A stretch of DNA of 64,000 nucleotides, taken from Meloidogyne chitwoodi (lineage: Eukaryota; Nematoda; Chromadorea; Rhabditida; Meloidogynidae). Shown one piece after another: positions 39,941-51,885 of the stretch (its first letter is position 1; the number at the start of each line of letters is the position of its first letter). Below the pieces are notes generated by a model. The model was given only the letters and a program-made list of their open reading frames with translations, was not told where the DNA came from and did not search any database. The stretch is taken from positions 1,550,001-1,614,000 of the forward strand of contig JACZZP010000007.1 in assembly GCA_015183035.1 (NCBI GenBank), given 5' to 3'. The translations under genes and the position numbers were made by a program.

Positions 39941-41559
39941 ATGGAAATAAATAATTTAATGATATCAAAAATGTTATTTTCTTCTAATGAATTTATTTCT
40001 TCTCCTTTAATAAATCAAAATATATCTGGAACAGATTTTGGACAATCTTCTTCTTCTTCTAATAATAATTATTATTTTCCTTTTGATGATTTAAATAATT
40101 TTATATTATTTTATCAACAACAACAAACAGCTTTTCAATTAATTACAAATAATCCTTCTATGTAAAAATATATTTATTTATTTTTTAAAAATATCTTTAA
40201 CATTTCCATATGTCCTAATCTCTTTAGTTATTTTTAGTAAAGATATTTTTGAGGATAAAATAAAAATATTATTTTTTTCCAATTTATATATTTAATATTT
40301 TTAAGTCCTTCTAATGATTATTTACCTCAACAAATACCTTCACAACAAATAATTGTTAAACAATTTTTAAAACCAGAATTATTAAATAAACAACAACAAC
40401 AACAAAATAATAATAATAATAATGATTATTCACAAAATAATTTATCAATAAAATTAGAAGAAGAACAAATTAAAAAAATTATAAAAAATAATAATAATTT
40501 TTTAGAGCCAATGCAACGTGGACGAACTTGTTCAGGTTAAAAATAATTTTAAATAAAATATAACTTTTTTTATTATTTTATTAGAACCAATTTCAAATTC
40601 TTCTTTAATTCAACAATCTTCTTTTTCTAATAATTTATTAACAAATTGTTCAACAACATCATCATTTAATAATTTATCTTCTTCTTCTAATTCTAATTTA
40701 TCTTGTTCTGATTCAATAATTTTACTTTGTGAATGGATTGGATGTTCTAAACATTTCATTGGACGTCAAAATTTTCTTAAACATATTCAGGTAAATTTTA
40801 TGAATTAAAAAGAGGTAATAAAGAGAAATATTTAATTTAATTTTTAATTTATTTTTAATTTTCTTAGAATGAACATTTATTATTATCTTCTAATTTGGTT
40901 AATAATAATAATGTTGGAAATAGCAATAATTCACCAATTTGTTATTGGCGTAATTGTCCACGTGGAGGAAGACCATTTGGAGCACTTTATATGTTACAAC
41001 AACATTTAAGAGCTCATACTGGAGAAAAAGTTTGTTTTTTAAATTAATTAAAAATTAAATTTAATTTTTTTAAAGCCTTATCAATGTTTAATTAAAAATT
41101 GTGGAAAAAGATATTCTAGACTTGAAAATTTAAAAACTCATACAAGAAAACACACTGGGGAAAGGCCCTATCGATGCAATTCTTGTAACTCTGATTTTAC
41201 TAATGCATCTGATCGTTAATTTTTATTTTTTATTTAAATTATTTTATTTTTAATTATTAGGTTCAAAACATGTAGAACGTGTTCATGGAGGAAAGGTTTT
41301 TATTTTTTTAATTAAAGAAAATCTAAAAAAATTAATAAATTTTGATTTTTAGATGAGAAAATTAAATCAAAATTTAATTAAATTATTATTTTAAAAAATT
41401 AATTTAAAGAAAAGATATCGATGTACAAATTGTCAATGTGCATATACTGATCCTTCTTCATTACGTAAACATATACTTAATGCTCATGGTCAATTAGAAT
41501 GGATTGCTTATAAAAATAGAAGACAATATGAAAGACAAAATATTATAATAAATAAATAA
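39941..41559 (+). CDS. GLI-family five-zinc-finger transcription factor (TRA-1-like)
   Basis: ATG 39941; seven exons; TAA 41557-41559; roughly 400 residues. The N-terminal half is low-complexity (Ser, Asn, Gln). Five C2H2 fingers follow. Finger 1 is CEWIGC with H and H in FLKHIQNEH. Finger 2 is CYWRNC with [16 protein letters not shown]. Finger 3 is [19 protein letters not shown]. Finger 4 is [17 protein letters not shown] (Cys spacing x2, not the usual x4). Finger 5 is [17 protein letters not shown]. The [16 protein letters not shown] and [10 protein letters not shown] helices are the GLI signature, and fingers 4 and 5 make the base contacts to GACCACCCA in known GLI-DNA complexes. The RPF.A.YML motif in finger 2 favours GLI/TRA-1 over GLIS or ZIC. 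The protein ends about 25 residues after finger 5, far shorter than TRA-1 or vertebrate GLI. Confidence 0.87.
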
Positions 41560-41734
41560 ATAAATAATTTAATTAATTAATTACTTGCTTTATAAAATAT
41601 ATAATTGCTTTATTTTATTTTTAAAAGAAGAATCTCTTTTATTTTTTTGATGTTAAAAAATAGAAGATAAACATTTTTTAATTTATTATTTTAAATATTA
41701 AAAATAAAATTTAATTAAAAAATAAATAATATCT

Positions 41735-43245
41735 TTAAAAATCCATCACAATTTGAGCATTAGACTTTTCTGGTCGAAGTTTTCGACTTAATGAGAATTT
41801 TGGTTCACCTTCAAAAAATTAAATTTTACAAAAAGAAAGAAATATTAAATTATACGATTAAAGAATTTGCTGCTTAAATGTTTAACAACTTCTACAATTG
41901 AATTACGATCTGTTGAAGATGTTTCAAATAATTTTACTAAAAAATTATTAAAAAATATATTTAAATAAACAAAACCTTTTTCTTGAGTAGCCCAATTTAA
42001 AGCAAATTGTCTTTCTACTCGACGACGTCCTGGCAAATCACATTTTGTCCCAACAATAATAATTTGAGTAATCTAAATTTTTTAACAATTTTTTATTAAA
42101 AATTATTGAAAATAAAAATACTTCTCCTCCACCACGTTTTTCTTTTCCACTAATTCCAAACTTTTCCCTTTCTAATTGTTTTTTAATTGCATCAATTCGA
42201 TTAAATGAATCCGGATCTGTAACTGAATAAACAAGAAGAAACGCATCAGCTACCTTTAAATATATTTTTTTAATTTTAAATCTTTTAAATTAAAAAAATA
42301 AAAGACAAAAACAAAATTAATTCAGCTAAAAAAATTTAAAAAAAATAAACCTGTAAATGTGCTTTTTTTAATTCAATATTTCCAAAAGGAGAAATTCCAA
42401 CAGTATCATGAAATAAAATTAATTCAATTGGAGATTGTCGAATATTGCCATCTTGAATGTTTAAAGAGTTTAATGGTTGATGTACTTGAATATGATAAGT
42501 ATCATCTTCACGTGTAGGTGAATAATTCTATTATTTTTTTAATTAAAAAAAAATAAAATTTTAAAATATTTTTACCTGTTCAATTATTGGAGATGTAATA
42601 GGTGAAGTATTACCTAATGATGTATTTGGCATTTTTCCATAAGCTAATGTACGAAGAAATGTTGTCTAAATAAAAATAAAATATATTTAAAATTTTTAAC
42701 TTTTCCAGCATCTTTAGGTCCAATAACAATTACATTCATAATTTTTGGTTTCATTAATTCAATATTTTCAGTTGCTCTAGACCTTCTTGATACACTTCTT
42801 GGTTGTCTTTTATCTTTTGAAGAAATAAAATAAAATTTCTAACAAAATATCTTTTATTTATGTTATAAATAAAATTCCAATGCAAATCCGAAAATTTTAT
42901 TTTATCAGACTCTATTTTACAATTAATAATTTTTAAAAAACAGAATGCCAAAAAAATAATTTAAATATTTATTTATTAAAATTAAATACCAGAAGATGTT
43001 TCAGTTGGACTATTCTTTCCAGTTTGTTTTTCTCCAAGTAAAAGTTGTGCTAAAGTGCCACGTCGTTTTTGATCAGTTTTTTTCACATCTTCTGCTTCTT
43101 TAGGAAATTCTTCTATAAAATAAATAACAAATTATATTTTACTTTAAAAAATAAATAAAATAATTTTAGTGCCTAATAATCTTCCAAAAATACATTGAAT
43201 AGAATGACGACGAGAATTTAAAGTATTAGTATTTTTAATATTCAT
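41735..43245 (-). CDS. kappaB-Ras-like small GTPase with N-terminal extension
   Basis: About eight exons from ATG 43243-43245 to TAA 41735-41737. A Lys/Ser-rich N-terminal extension of about 80 residues precedes the P-loop VIGPKDAGKT (about 42720). The G3 region reads LFHDTVGISPFG (about 42400) rather than DxxGQ. Then come ADAFLLVYSVTDPDSFNRI (about 42250-42200), the G4 motif GTKCDL (about 42045), WATQEKVKLFETSSTDR, and the tail FSLSRKLRPEK. The DT.G motif without the catalytic Gln, the VYSV helix and the C-terminal KL region resemble NKIRAS (kappaB-Ras), which binds IkappaB or Ral regulators in vertebrates. No CAAX box is present. The N-terminal extension and its insertions are not typical. 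Function in nematodes, which lack classical NF-kappaB, is open. Confidence 0.75.
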
Positions 43246-43774
43246 TTTTTTAAATAAATATTACTTTTTTAGAGTAATTTTATTAAAGTTTTGTTTATAT
43301 TATTTAGTATATTTAAATAAATTATTCCCTTTTTTCTTAATATTTATAATAAATGGAAATTCTAGTAGAGTGAAAATAAACAGAAAAAAATTTATATTAA
43401 ATTTAATATTTAAAATATAAAAATAACTCAACTGGGAAAGTTTGATGGTCTTCTTGGATTCATATTAAATTAATAAATAAATATATTCTAAAATCTTTTT
43501 ATTTTTATTTGAATTACAAAATTTATTTTTTACTGCATAATAAGAGAAATATTTAAAAAAATATATTATTTTTGTGAACCTTAAAAATATGATTCATTTT
43601 TTTATATTTAAAAAGCAGTCAGTCATCTTTTAAAGTTTATTTTTTAAATAAAAAATAAACTTTAAATATAAAATATTTATTTAAAAATTATTTTTCTAAA
43701 TTATTTATTTATTTTTAAATTTTAAAACAAAAAATAATAAAAAATGATAATTTTCTATTTTTTATTTTATTTAT
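43246..43774. other. A/T-rich spacer
   Basis: About 530 bp between the GTPase start and the LITAF-protein stop. It has no coding signal, RNA gene or clear motif. Presumably it includes the LITAF 3' UTR and the GTPase promoter. Confidence 0.5.
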
Positions 43775-44232
43775 TTATTTTCCCATTCTCCGATATGTTC
43801 CAATATGTGCTTTACAATTAGGGCAACGATGTTCAGTATCTTTAAATGTTTCTATAATAAATGGAACCCAAACAAAAAATAATGGAAGAATAAAAACTCC
43901 AGCAATTAAAATAATTAAAAATGAAATCCAAGAGAAGAGACCAGAAACAAATTTAATTTCTGTATAGCCATGAGCCTGTTATAATTTAAAATTAAAATAT
44001 TAATTAATTAATTTAATTAATTAACTTTACAACGAGGACAATCAATTAATTGTGGTCTATCACTAAGTAATTTATTAGCATTTACCAACAAAGAAGGACT
44101 ATTACTTACAGAACGATTATATAAAATACGAGGAGGAGATTTAATTGAAGGTGAATATGAATGTTTTTGTTGATAATTATAAGAAGATGATGAAGATGAA
44201 ATTATATTATTATTTGTTGTTGCAGCAGTCAT
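43775..44232 (-). CDS. LITAF-domain membrane protein
   Basis: Two exons, ATG 44230-44232 to TAA 43775-43777, about 135 residues. The N-terminus is Ser/Asn/Tyr-rich with Pro-containing stretches. The LITAF domain has the first zinc half-site CPRC (about 44040), a hydrophobic in-plane membrane segment (FLIILIAGVFILPLFFVW, about 43930-43880) and the second half-site HRCPNC with KAHIGTYRR at the end. LITAF/SIMPLE proteins are monotopic on endosome and lysosome membranes and act in protein sorting and degradation. The two CxxC knuckles needed to bind one zinc are intact. Confidence 0.9.
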
Positions 44233-44718
44233 TTTATTTAATTAATTAACTAAATATTGTTTAGAATTGTTTTTTTCTTTATTTTTTTAATTAATAATCA
44301 AAATAGTAATTAATTTATAAATTATTAAAAATATAATATTTATTTTTAAAATTAAAAGTTAGTAAAAATGTTTTAAAAACTCTTTTTTATTTGTTTTAAA
44401 ACTGATAATCTTTTTGTGCTTCCACTAAATAATTTTAGAAAGATAAAATACTAAACTTTTTACCTAAAATTTATTTCTTTCTTTTTTTTTCATTTTGTTT
44501 ACTTTTAAAATTTTAGAATGAACGGTGACTGCAAAAAAACTGTTTGGAATAGTAGACATTTTAAAGAAAATAAAAAAAGAAGATTAACGGAAAGAAGAAA
44601 AGAAGAATAAAAAAAATTTTTTTTTTATTATTTTTAAATACAAAAAAAATATAGGTAAAGAAGGAAATAAAATTATTTTTATTCTAATAATATTAAATTA
44701 AATATATTTTATAATTAA
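44233..44718. other. A/T-rich spacer
   Basis: About 490 bp between two minus-strand genes, with long A and T runs near 44600-44650. I see nothing else in it. Confidence 0.5.
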
Positions 44719-45225
44719 TTAATTATTTAATTGTTCACTTGTTGTAGCAATTTCTTCTTTCTTTTTTTGTTGTTCATCATCTTTTAATTTATATCGAAGT
44801 TCACGATTGTTTTCTATTTTATCTTTCATTAATTGAAATGTTTTGGTTGTTTTAGTATTAATTCTTAAAATAAAAATAAATAAATATATTTATTTAATAT
44901 ATTTTAATATTTATTTATTTTACCTTTGAAAAAACTCTGCTGGTGCTCTAAGACTTTGTAATGACCCAGAAGAGCTTGTAGAAAGCAAATAGGTTGGTGA
45001 AGCAGTTCCACTACTATTACTACTACTATTATGAGAAGTAAAAGAAGAAGTATTATTATTATTAGATGATGAATAAATGTTTGTATTACTATTTTGATTA
45101 CAAGATGTACAATAATCTGTATATCCAGAAATTGATGAATTTGTTGTATTATTATTAGATGATGATGAAGTAGTTGATAAATATTCTGAAGAAGAAGAAG
45201 AAAAAGAAGATGATGATGATGACAT
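44719..45225 (-). CDS. Ser/Asn-rich protein with charged helical C-terminus, unknown
   Basis: Two exons join cleanly (donor about 44923, acceptor about 44867) from ATG 45223-45225 to TAA 44719-44721, about 150 residues. The first 85 residues are mostly Ser, Asn and Thr with a single CTSC. The remainder (SLQSLRAPAEFFQR, then a Thr/Lys segment and KDKIENNRELRYKLKDDE) is a charged, probably helical stretch ending in Lys/Glu. I do not recognise the family. The non-repetitive C-terminal half and the in-phase intron support a real gene. The Ser/Asn part may have grown from AGT/AAT microsatellites. Confidence 0.6.
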
Positions 45226-45581
45226 TTATTTAATTAAAATATTGAATTGTTTCTAAAAATATTTAAAAAAATAAATAATTTAATTATTATTATATTTACT
45301 CAATAATAAATATAGAGAATAATAATTAGTATTTGAGTAAATATAATAAAAATGTTTAATTAAAAATTAAACTTAGTCAGAAGGAAGATTTAAAAGAAGT
45401 TTAAATACTACTTAAATATACATTAAAAATAAGAAAAATAAAAAATAAATAAATTAAACATTATTTTAAATAGAAAAAATCAGCTAAACATATTTTTAAT
45501 CAATAATAATTATTAAAGATATTAATTTATTTTTATTTTTTAATTATTAATAAATATATTTTATATAAATTATTTATTTAT
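45226..45581. other. A/T-rich spacer
   Basis: About 356 bp, almost only A/T. It presumably holds the 3' UTR of the LRR gene and the promoter of the Ser/Asn-rich gene. A short inverted pair TATTTACTCAA / TTGAGTAAATA lies near 45293-45344. Confidence 0.5.
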
Positions 45582-48500
45582 TTAAAAATTAATTATTTTT
45601 ATTAAAATAAAAATAAATAAAAATAATTTAATATTATTATTTAAAATAATAAATCCATTATTATTAATTTGTTTTTCTTTATTTATAATATTATTACACC
45701 ATTCATTAAAATTATTATTATTTAAAATAAAATCATCATTTTTTGCTAATTTAAATAATTTATTTATCCATTGGGAAATTAATATTGTTTTTAATCCAAT
45801 ATGATTATTAATTGATTCTTCTTTAATAATTAACTTAAATAATTAAATTAAATATTATTATTTATTTAATTAAATTATAATATTACCTCATCATTTAATA
45901 AATTATTATTTAATTTAATAAGACAATCACTTTCCATTAAATATTTTTTAATAATTGTTATATCATTAAATACTTCATTTGATGAAATTCTCGTTTCTAA
46001 CCAATAAAATAACCATTCAGCCATTTGACAATCACAAAAAAGTGAATTTTGCTTAAAAACACAAAATTAAATTAAAATTAAATTTAAAAAATAAATAAAT
46101 ACTTTAATTTCTAAACTTTCAAGTATAGTACCATAATTATTTAATATTGGAGGTGATAATAATTTAATATTTGTTTTATTATTATTATTATTTAAATAAT
46201 TATAAAAAGGATTAAAATAATTTAATTGTTTATTATTTATTAAAATTAATTTTAAAAATGTTATTCCTTTAATATTTTGTAATAATTTTATAGGAAATTC
46301 ACGTATTTGAGTTCCTTCAATAATTAATTCTAAATTATAACCTTTTAATTTATTAAATGAATTTGGGTTAATCTGTGAAAATTAAATTAAATTAAATTAA
46401 TTTAAATAAATTAAATAAACTTGTTTAATAGAACGTCCAGTAATTTTAATTTTTCTAAGAAATCTTAAATCAACATTTTCTAATTCTTTACAATTAAATT
46501 CAGCATCAAAACTTTCAAAATGTAATAAATAAAGTGGAGGTAAAAATTGTAAAATTTTAGAAATATTTGGAAAAACATTAATTGGTAAAGAATATAACTT
46601 TAATTTAAATTAATTAATTTAAATTAATTTAAATAATTAAACTTTAAGTTCTTTTAAATTTTTTAAATATTGCCAAGAAGGAGGAGAAGGTAAAGAGACA
46701 AGTTGAGGTAAATTAGTAATTGTTAAACTTTCAAGTTTATTTAATAATTTAAAATGATTTTCATTTAATGAATTAATATCTTTAAAAATAAATAAATAAA
46801 TAAATTAATTAATTATTTAAATTAACCATTATAGCTAATATTTAAAATTCTCAATTCTGGCATTTTTTCAAAAATTAAATAATTTAATTCAATTAATCTA
46901 TTTTTGGACAAATCAAGAAAATAAAGAGAAGGAAATAATTCTAATTCATTTGGATTTATTTCGTAAATAAAATTATTATTTAAATTTAAATATTCTAATG
47001 AAGAAGATTTTATTTTTGGTAAAGAAAATAGGCCAATATTAAATAAATCTAATTTAATTAATAATAAACTTATATCCTTTTTTTTAAAAAAATTAAAATT
47101 AATTAAAAATAAAAAACCATAAAAATATGAGGTGACCAACTATTTATTGGATTACCACTAAATAAATAAATAAATTAATTAATTAAATTAATTAAATTAT
47201 AACCTTAAATCAAGATATTTAAGTTGAGGAAGAAATGAAAAAACTTCCTTTTTTTAAAATTAAAAATTAAAAATATTATTAATTAACCTCTTCTAAAGAT
47301 TCAATTTTATTTTCTGCTAAATTTAAATAATTTAAATTATTTAATCCTTTAAAATTATTTTTTTCAATAATTTTTATTCCATTTTTAGCCAAATTAAGAG
47401 ATTTTAAACTAAAATAATAAATTTAAAAAATAAATAAATAATTTTAAACCTTTCTTTAACAGAAATTAATCCTTTTATTGGGAAATTAGTAAAATTATTA
47501 TTACTAATATCTAATGAAATTAAATTATTTTTTCCAAATATTCCCTTAAATTAATTAATTAATTAAAATTATATTTATACCTCTTCTAATTTATTTAACA
47601 TATTTCCACTTAAATCAAGAAATTTAATTTGTTGCTATTTTTAAAATTAAAAAATAATTATAATTTAATTTATTTTTTAAATAAATTAATTTAAAAAATA
47701 ACCTGATCTTTAAAAGTATTTTTCCAAATAATTCTTAAATTATTATTTGAAAGTAATATTTTAGTAAGATGAGGAATTCCCCAAAATGCATCAGAATTTA
47801 ATTCCTTTAAATTAATTAAATTAAATTAAAATATTTAAATTAATTAATTTACAATTAATTCATTAAAATTAAAATTAATAATTTCAAGTTTTTTAAATCC
47901 TTGAATCATTTTATTATTTAAAACTTCAATTTTATTATTTTTAATAATAAATATTTTAAGTGAATTAATTAATAATTGAATATTAAATATTTTCAATTTA
48001 TTATTAGATAAATTAATTAATTCAATTGTTTGTTCTTCATTTATTATAAATTGTTCAATATTAAATATTTCAATTAAATTATTTGAAATATCTAAATATT
48101 TAATTTTTGGTAATTTAAATATTATTTTTGAAGAATTAATCTTTAAATTAATTTAAATTAATTAATTAAAAAATAAAAAATAAAACTTTATTAAATGAAA
48201 TTTCTAATTTTTCCAATTTAGGTAAATAAATTAAATCATTTTCTTTAATTAAATTAATCTTTAAATAATTTAAATTTAAATAAATAATAATAAAATAATT
48301 ACATAATTATTACAAATTGTTAAATAATTTAAATATTTAAGAGAATTTAATATTTTTGAATTAATAAAAATTAAATTATTATTATTTAATAATAATTTTT
48401 CTAAATTTGGTAAATTTTGAAATGATTCTGATTGAATATTTTTAATTTTATTATTTGATAAATTTAATATTTTTATCTAAAATAAAATAAATTTATTTTT

Positions 48501-51022
48501 AATTTTCCTTTTATTAAGAATGCTTAGAGTAAAAGAGAGGGAATGCTTTGGAGAAAGCCTTTATTATTTTTATTTTGTTTTTATTTGTTTAAAAATCTCA
48601 AATAAATTAAATAATTAAATTTAAGTATTGTAACCCCTTTTTTAAATTTAATTTAAATTCTCCCCATTAAATTAAAAAAATAACCTGAATAGAATTAATT
48701 GAATGAAATGTTTTTGAATAAATTATTTTAATTTTATTTTTAGCTAAATTTAATATTTTTAAATTATTTAATGTTTGAAAAGAATAATTAGGTAATAAAT
48801 TAATTAAATTTTCTTCTAAATTTAATTCTTTTAATTTTAAAAGTGAAGAAAATGAATTAAAAGGAAATTCTAATAATTTATTTTTCTAAAAATTAATTAA
48901 AATAAATTAAATTAATTTTAATTAAATTAATTACTTTTAAATTAATTATTTGTAAAGATTCTAATCTCTCTATTGCTAATTTTGAAATTAATTTAATTTT
49001 ATTATTATTTAAATTTATTTTAATTAAATTTCCAAGATAAAGAAAAGATGTTGGTTCTGACTTTAAAATTAATTAAAATAAATATTTTAAAAATTAATTT
49101 AATTAATTAATTTTAATTTTAATTAATTAATTAACCAATTCTTCAATAAAATTTCCTTCTAAATTTAATTTTTGTAAAGGACTTGATCCACCATTTAATT
49201 TCATATTTTCATTATAAAATCCAAAAGCAATTTTACCAATTTTAGTAATTAAATTATAAGAAAGATCAAGATAAATTAATGAATTTAAATTATTTAATAA
49301 TTTTGTTGGAATATTTTCTTTTAAAATTTAAAATTAATTTAATTAATTTTAAATTACCAAATAAATTATTAGAAAAAGTTAATTCATTTAAATTATTATT
49401 TTTATTAAATATTGGTTCATTATTTTGTTCATTTTTTAAATAATTACCATCAAAACGTAAAATAATTAAATTAAATAAATAATTAATTGAATTAATTGGA
49501 ATTTTTATTAAATTATTTTTAGATAAATTTATTTGAATAATTAAATTAGAAAAATTAAAAAATAAATTATTTGGTAAATTAATTAAATTATTTGAACTTA
49601 AATCAATACTTTAAAAATAATAAATAAATTATTTTTAAAAAATAAATAAAAAATAACCTTTCAATTAAAATTAAAGAATTAAATGAATTTTCATCAATAG
49701 AGGATATCTAAATTAATTTAATTAATTTAATTAATTATTTATTTAATTACCTTATTATGACTTAAATCTAATTTTTTAATAATTTTAAAATTATTAAAAA
49801 TATTTTGTTTAATTGAATTAATTAAATTTTGAGCTAAATTTAAATATTCTAAAGATATTTTTGTTGTTAAATTAGTATTATTAATTAAATTATTAATTTC
49901 TTTAATATTATTTTGTTGTAAATTAATTATATTTAAATTATTAAATAATAATATATTATTAAATGATATCTTAAAAATATTATTTAATTTATTTATTTAA
50001 TTAAATATTAATTAATTAATAAATTTACTTTATTAATTTTATTATAACTCAAATCAATAAAACTAATTGTTTTTGGAAAATAATTAAAATTAATAAATTC
50101 AATATAATTATTTGATAAAGTTAAAACTTGAAGTTTAGGTAAATTAATATTATTATTATTAAATAAATTAATATTATTATTATTAAATAAATTAATATTT
50201 GATAAAGATATCTGTTTTTAAATAAAATAAAAATAAAATTAATTAATTAATTAATTAAAAATAACTTTATTATAATCTAAATGTAAATATTGTAAATTAT
50301 TTAATTTAATATTAAATATTAAATCTTCAAAATTATTTATTTTATTTTCTTTTAAATTTAATATTTTTAAATTTTGTAAATTTGTAAAAGAAGGTAACCA
50401 TTCTAATAATGGGGAATTTAATTTATTTCCTTCAAGTATTAATTCTAATAAATTATTCTAAAATAATAATTAATTTAATTAATTTTAATATTAATTTACC
50501 TCTAAACCTCTAAAACAATTAGCATTTAATATTTCTATTTTATTTTGTGATAAATCTAATTTTTTTATTTTTGTTTCAGAACGAAAAACATCTTGTCCTA
50601 ATATTTTAATTTTACTTCCTTTAATAATTAAATAATTTAATTTTGGTTGTTTTTCTTCCTTAAAATTAATTTATTAATTTATTTAATTAAATTTTATTTT
50701 TAATTTTACTAAATTTTCTATTTTTTTCTCTTCCCATAATTCATTTAATAAAGGTAATTTATTCCAATTATTCATTTCATAACAATATAAATTAATTAAT
50801 TTATTATTATTATTTTCTTCTTCTTCTTCTTTTTTATTAATTTGTTGATAACATTTACATTTTGACCAAAGTGATGATTTATTTAAATTAATACTTTTTT
50901 TAAATATAATTAAATAATTAATTAAATTAAATAAAAACAAACTTATTATTATTACATTCTTCAAAACATTTAATTAATAAAAATTGTAAAAGAAAAATTA
51001 ACCAAATAAAAATTAAAATCAT
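45582..51022 (-). CDS. Very long secreted leucine-rich-repeat protein, chaoptin-like
   Basis: A 5.4-kb gene of some 25 short exons, ATG 51020-51022 to TAA 45582-45584. A signal peptide (FIWLIFLLQFLLIKC) is followed by a Cys-containing cap (SKCKCYQ). Several dozen leucine-rich repeats then run through most of the protein, recognisable by repeated LxxLxLxxN patterns such as LYFLDLSKNRLIEL and LRILNISYNG (about 46840-46910). Near the end is an LRR C-terminal cap (CDCQMAEWLFYWLE, about 46040). The last 20 residues are strongly hydrophobic (LFLFIFILIKIINF) with nothing after them. This could be a GPI-anchor signal, as in chaoptin-like adhesion proteins, or a short membrane anchor. Base composition is the most extreme in the window, with codons almost all A/T-ending and many Asn, Ile, Leu and Lys. 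Exact family is uncertain. Confidence 0.82.
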
Positions 51023-51885
51023 TTTTTAAAAAATAAAATAAATATTATCTCATCAAAAATAACTTAAATAAATATTATTAAAGGAAATTAAATTATTGAA
51101 AAAAAGGAAATAAAAATTGAAAAATTTTTATTTAAAAAAATAACCAGTTATTCTAAATTTAATAAAAAATAAATAAAATTTTGCAAAAAAATGCAAAATA
51201 AATATTATATTTAAATTTAAAATTATTTAAAAAATAATAAGAGAAAATATAAATATGTTTGGAAATAAAGGTGAAAAAAGAATTAACTTTATTTACTAAA
51301 ATTCTCTCAAAAATAAAAAGGCCAAAACAAAAAATATAAAAAAATACTTTTTTTTCTCTTTTTTGAACGTAAAATATATAAATACTACTTTTACTCTCTT
51401 TTTTATATTTATTTATTTTCTTTTTATTTAAGAAAAAGTCAATTGTCATTAAAAAAGTTTAATAATAACAGGTGCTTCTTTTTTTTAATTTATTTCCGTT
51501 AAAATAGTTTTTAAAGGGTCAAATGAAGAATTGTCGCAACAGATGGTCAAAGAAAAAAGGAAATAAATTTTAAATATAATAATTATATTTTTAAAAAAAT
51601 TATTATATTTATTTAAATATTTATTTTTAAAAATTAAAATTAAATTAATATTTCTCATTCTCTTTTTGTTTTGTTTTTTTCAGAAATCATCTCACATATT
51701 TTTTACATTATGAAATAATTTAAATTAACAATTAAATAATTTTATAAATTAATTTTAATTTAATTTATTTTAAATATACTATAAAAGACTTAAAATTAAA
51801 TTATTTTAATATAACAAAATATATCAAGGTTAACAACAACAACAACAACTATAATCATCAAAAAGTCTTCTCTTCTAAAATCATA
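51023..51885. other. Divergent intergenic region, LRR gene and pseudokinase
   Basis: About 860 bp containing both promoters. The part next to the pseudokinase start is a leader with an (AAC)n run at 51833-51850. The rest is A/T DNA with no further recognisable motif. Confidence 0.5.
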
